From assembly GCA_001824645.1 (NCBI GenBank), contig MHYD01000052.1, positions 1 to 10,767 of the forward strand: a stretch of DNA of 10,767 nt. Direction: 5' to 3'. Under the pieces are notes generated by a model. It saw only the letters and a program-made list of their open reading frames with translations, was not told the origin of the DNA and made no database searches. The position numbers were made by a program, and so were the translations under genes. The DNA is from Planctomycetes bacterium RBG_13_46_10. GTDB taxonomy: Bacteria > Planctomycetota > Phycisphaerae > Sedimentisphaerales > Anaerobacaceae. Each line of letters begins with the position of its first letter. Position 1 is the stretch's first letter. Positions 9,323-10,767 of this stretch are shown here, one piece after another.

Positions 9323-10033
9323 ATGGATAAACTCGAACCTAAACAAGACAAAATACTCCGTCAACTTCTGGCGTTAAGAAAAAAAGAAGTGATTCAGATG
9401 GCTTCTGAGTTTACGCCACCTGTTGAGGGTAAGCAATCGTGGAACAGCAGACAGTGGGCTTTTGCGATCCGCCGCCGACAATTGCTGCAACTCAGAACGG
9501 AGTCTAATGCGGCACAAGATGCCGCCCAGGTCAGAGATCGCAAGCCCGAATTTGAAGAGGCCGTTGGCGGTGAAGGCCTGCCGCCGCTTGAAGACCAGCC
9601 CGCAGAGAGGCGGGGGGGCGTACGTCCTGGGGCAGGGAGGCCCCCTGGTTCAACGGCGGAGCACGTGCAGATTAAGCGTGTGATGTCGATAGCACAACCG
9701 AATGAAACAATCAAGGGGGCCTACGAAATCGGGTTTAGCGTATTAGTGATGAAAATCGAGCAGTTAGCTCCGATACTTACTCCTGAGCGGGCAGCAGAAC
9801 TGGCCCTGCCGGCAACAAAACTATGCGAATACTACTACAAAGACCAGATACCAGAAGAGCTGCTGATGTGGTTAGAATTTTCAGTCATACACGGTGTGCT
9901 GCTGACAGAAATAGCGGCTGTGTTGCGTGACATTCGGTCGGGCAAGCTCAAAACGGAAACGAAAGATAATGCAGACAGCAGACAACAAGATAGTGATCGG
10001 CAAGACGGGCAGCGGCAAAACGGTCAAGGTTAG
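9323..10033 (+). CDS. 'GAGRP' DNA-binding protein, candidate packaging-site recognition subunit
   Basis: 236 residues, ATG 9323. N-terminal helices (DKILRQLLALRKKEVIQMAS, residues 9-28; QWAFAIRRRQLLQLR) are followed by an acidic/proline linker and the motif RRGGVRPGAGRPPG (96-109). 'RxGAGRP' is a minor-groove (AT-hook-like) DNA-binding motif frequent near the N-terminus of phage small terminase subunits. The C-terminal part is helical (VLVMKIEQLAPILTPERAAE) with a polar Gln/Asp tail. It overlaps the packaging ATPase by 65 nt. A DNA-recognition partner for that ATPase, analogous to a small terminase, is my inference; a replication protein is the alternative. Confidence 0.6.
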   Translation: MDKLEPKQDKILRQLLALRKKEVIQMASEFTPPVEGKQSWNSRQWAFAIRRRQLLQLRTESNAAQDAAQVRDRKPEFEEAVGGEGLPPLEDQPAERRGGVRPGAGRPPGSTAEHVQIKRVMSIAQPNETIKGAYEIGFSVLVMKIEQLAPILTPERAAELALPATKLCEYYYKDQIPEELLMWLEFSVIHGVLLTEIAAVLRDIRSGKLKTETKDNADSRQQDSDRQDGQRQNGQG

Positions 10034-10559
10034 AAATTTGATCGCAGACGAATCCCGCGTCCTGTGCTTCGATACAACCGGCCATGACTATGACGACGGC
10101 GTTGTCTTTTATGACGTGAAATCTCTTAAAACATTTTGGGATAAAGTATATCTCAAAGATTTTCGGCTTATCTATCGTCCGCTTAATGAAGTGACGGAAT
10201 TTCCGCTTATCTGCGGTCTGGTTTGGAAATGCCAGGACTTGGTATTTGTGGCCGAGGAAATCGACCTGTTCTGCAAACCGAATGGCACACCGGATGAAGT
10301 GCGGACCATACTGAAGCGCGGCAGGCACAGGGACATTCGATTCATTGGCGTGACACAGCGGCCGTATGGTATCGACCGAAGCGTGACTGCAATGGGGACC
10401 GAATTTTTCATCTTCAAGACGGACGAACCCAGGGACGTTGATTATCTTGCAGAGCGATTCGGCAGCCAGATACGCGAACAGCTCAAAGTCTTAGAGCAAT
10501 ATCAGTACATACAATTAACAGATCACGGTCACAGTGAAATCGGAAAGGGCGAATTATGA
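9969..10559 (+). CDS. Genome-packaging ATPase, FtsK/HerA superfamily (PRD1 P9/PM2 P9-like)
   Basis: 196 residues from ATG 9969 (GAAAG upstream); an in-frame GTG at 9927 would add 14 residues inside the upstream gene. Walker A GKTGSGKT is at 11-18 after the KIVI strand. Walker B LVFVAEEID is at 91-99 with the catalytic Glu pair 96-97. The RHRDIRFIGVTQRP segment (119-132) carries the Gln sensor typical of HerA/FtsK ATPases, and TEFFIFKTDEPRD follows. Small ATPases of this kind translocate DNA through a unique vertex of membrane-containing double jelly-roll viruses. Zot-like filamentous-phage ATPases are related, but the capsid protein argues for packaging. TGA overlaps the next ATG (ATGA). Confidence 0.8.
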   Translation: MQTADNKIVIGKTGSGKTVKVRNLIADESRVLCFDTTGHDYDDGVVFYDVKSLKTFWDKVYLKDFRLIYRPLNEVTEFPLICGLVWKCQDLVFVAEEIDLFCKPNGTPDEVRTILKRGRHRDIRFIGVTQRPYGIDRSVTAMGTEFFIFKTDEPRDVDYLAERFGSQIREQLKVLEQYQYIQLTDHGHSEIGKGEL

Positions 10560-10767
10560 ACCGAACAGTTTTGGTTTGTGTGCTCCTGTCAGCGATGTTT
10601 TTGGTCGGCTGTCAACCGGCACCGGCGATACAGCCGATTGCGCAGCTCGAGCGCAACATCGAGACACTGACTATTGTCAACGCTTTAGATTGGCCGGAAC
10701 CGGCGACCATCGGCAGCGTGCCGCTTTGTGCAACCGATTTGCAATTCGTCGGCTTTGGAATAAGGAT
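10556..10767 (+). CDS. Small lipoprotein, N-terminal part (continues at 1-97 in the circle)
   Basis: ATG 10556 overlaps the ATPase stop (ATGA); AAAGGG lies upstream. The signal peptide is classical: MNRTVLVCVLLSAMF, then LVGC with Cys19 as the lipidation site, followed by QPAPAIQP. The mature part is 56 residues after crossing the contig join to TGA 95-97 (74 residues in all). A lipoprotein next to packaging genes could be an envelope-modifying, superinfection or lysis (outer spanin-like) protein; none can be proved. It needs a signal-peptidase II host. Confidence 0.7.
   Translation, partial: MNRTVLVCVLLSAMFLVGCQPAPAIQPIAQLERNIETLTIVNALDWPEPATIGSVPLCATDLQFVGFGIR
10684..10767. repeat. 84-bp terminal direct repeat (identical to 1-84), marking a circular molecule
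   Basis: These bases equal bases 1-84 exactly, and the lipoprotein frame continues through the join. This is the usual signature of an assembler overlap on a circular genome of about 10,683 bp. Linear relatives such as PRD1 carry inverted, not direct, terminal repeats. Confidence 0.9.

Noticed and set aside
8834..9364. 176-residue minus-strand open frame
   Set aside because: It lies opposite the zinc-ribbon gene and its acidic tail; composition is Ser/Pro-rich, with no ribosome site and no domain.
10684..10767. Terminal repeat as a natural terminal redundancy or attachment site
   Set aside because: It is a direct repeat only at the contig ends, and a gene reads through the join, so a circular assembly overlap is the simpler explanation.

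Overview
The window reads as the complete genome of a small, circular, tailless bacterial virus of the PM2/corticovirus type, or a closely related episome. Bases 10684-10767 repeat bases 1-84 exactly, so the contig closes into a circle of about 10,683 bp. One lipoprotein gene runs across the join. Every gene I can support is on the + strand, and genes are packed with ATGA, GTGA or TAATG overlaps. Two proteins identify the group: a 283-residue double jelly-roll major capsid protein resembling PM2 P2 (1325-2176), and a 196-residue FtsK/HerA-type packaging ATPase (9969-10559). Shine-Dalgarno sites and lipoboxes point to a bacterial host, probably Gram-negative; I cannot name it.

Layout. (1) 7791-10559 and across the join to 965: Cys-cluster and zinc-ribbon proteins, a basic 'GAGRP' DNA-binding protein, the packaging ATPase, a small lipoprotein, a winged-helix protein, and an HNH nuclease that looks frameshifted. 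This arm ends at an intrinsic-terminator hairpin (1045-1088). Just before that hairpin lies a sigma70-like promoter with a perfect dyad in its spacer (1006-1033). (2) 1139-5410: virion genes, comprising the capsid protein, three consecutive small proteins with C-terminal membrane anchors, a beta-rich vertex/spike candidate, a two-span membrane protein, and an Lcl/DUF1566 C-type-lectin-like adhesin likely to bind receptor. (3) 5498-6884: a second lipoprotein, a membrane/coiled-coil protein and two tandem zinc-finger peptides; lysis functions may be here, but no endolysin is recognisable. (4) 6885-7790: a largely non-coding region full of hairpins. It holds a 13-bp perfect stem with a 9-nt loop (origin candidate) and an apparent ~400-nt transcription unit from a TTGACA-N17-GATACT promoter (7307-7335) to a strong intrinsic terminator (7699-7740), with nested stems and a 24-residue arginine-rich peptide ORF.

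Most striking observations: (a) no replication initiator is recognisable, while one intergenic region holds a candidate structured RNA and origin-like hairpins; (b) at least six genes have a small hairpin ending at or within 3 nt of the start codon, with the Shine-Dalgarno sequence in its loop or arm, including the capsid gene. Together these suggest that RNA structure plays a large part in controlling this virus. These are readings of sequence only; no folding, alignment or search was run.
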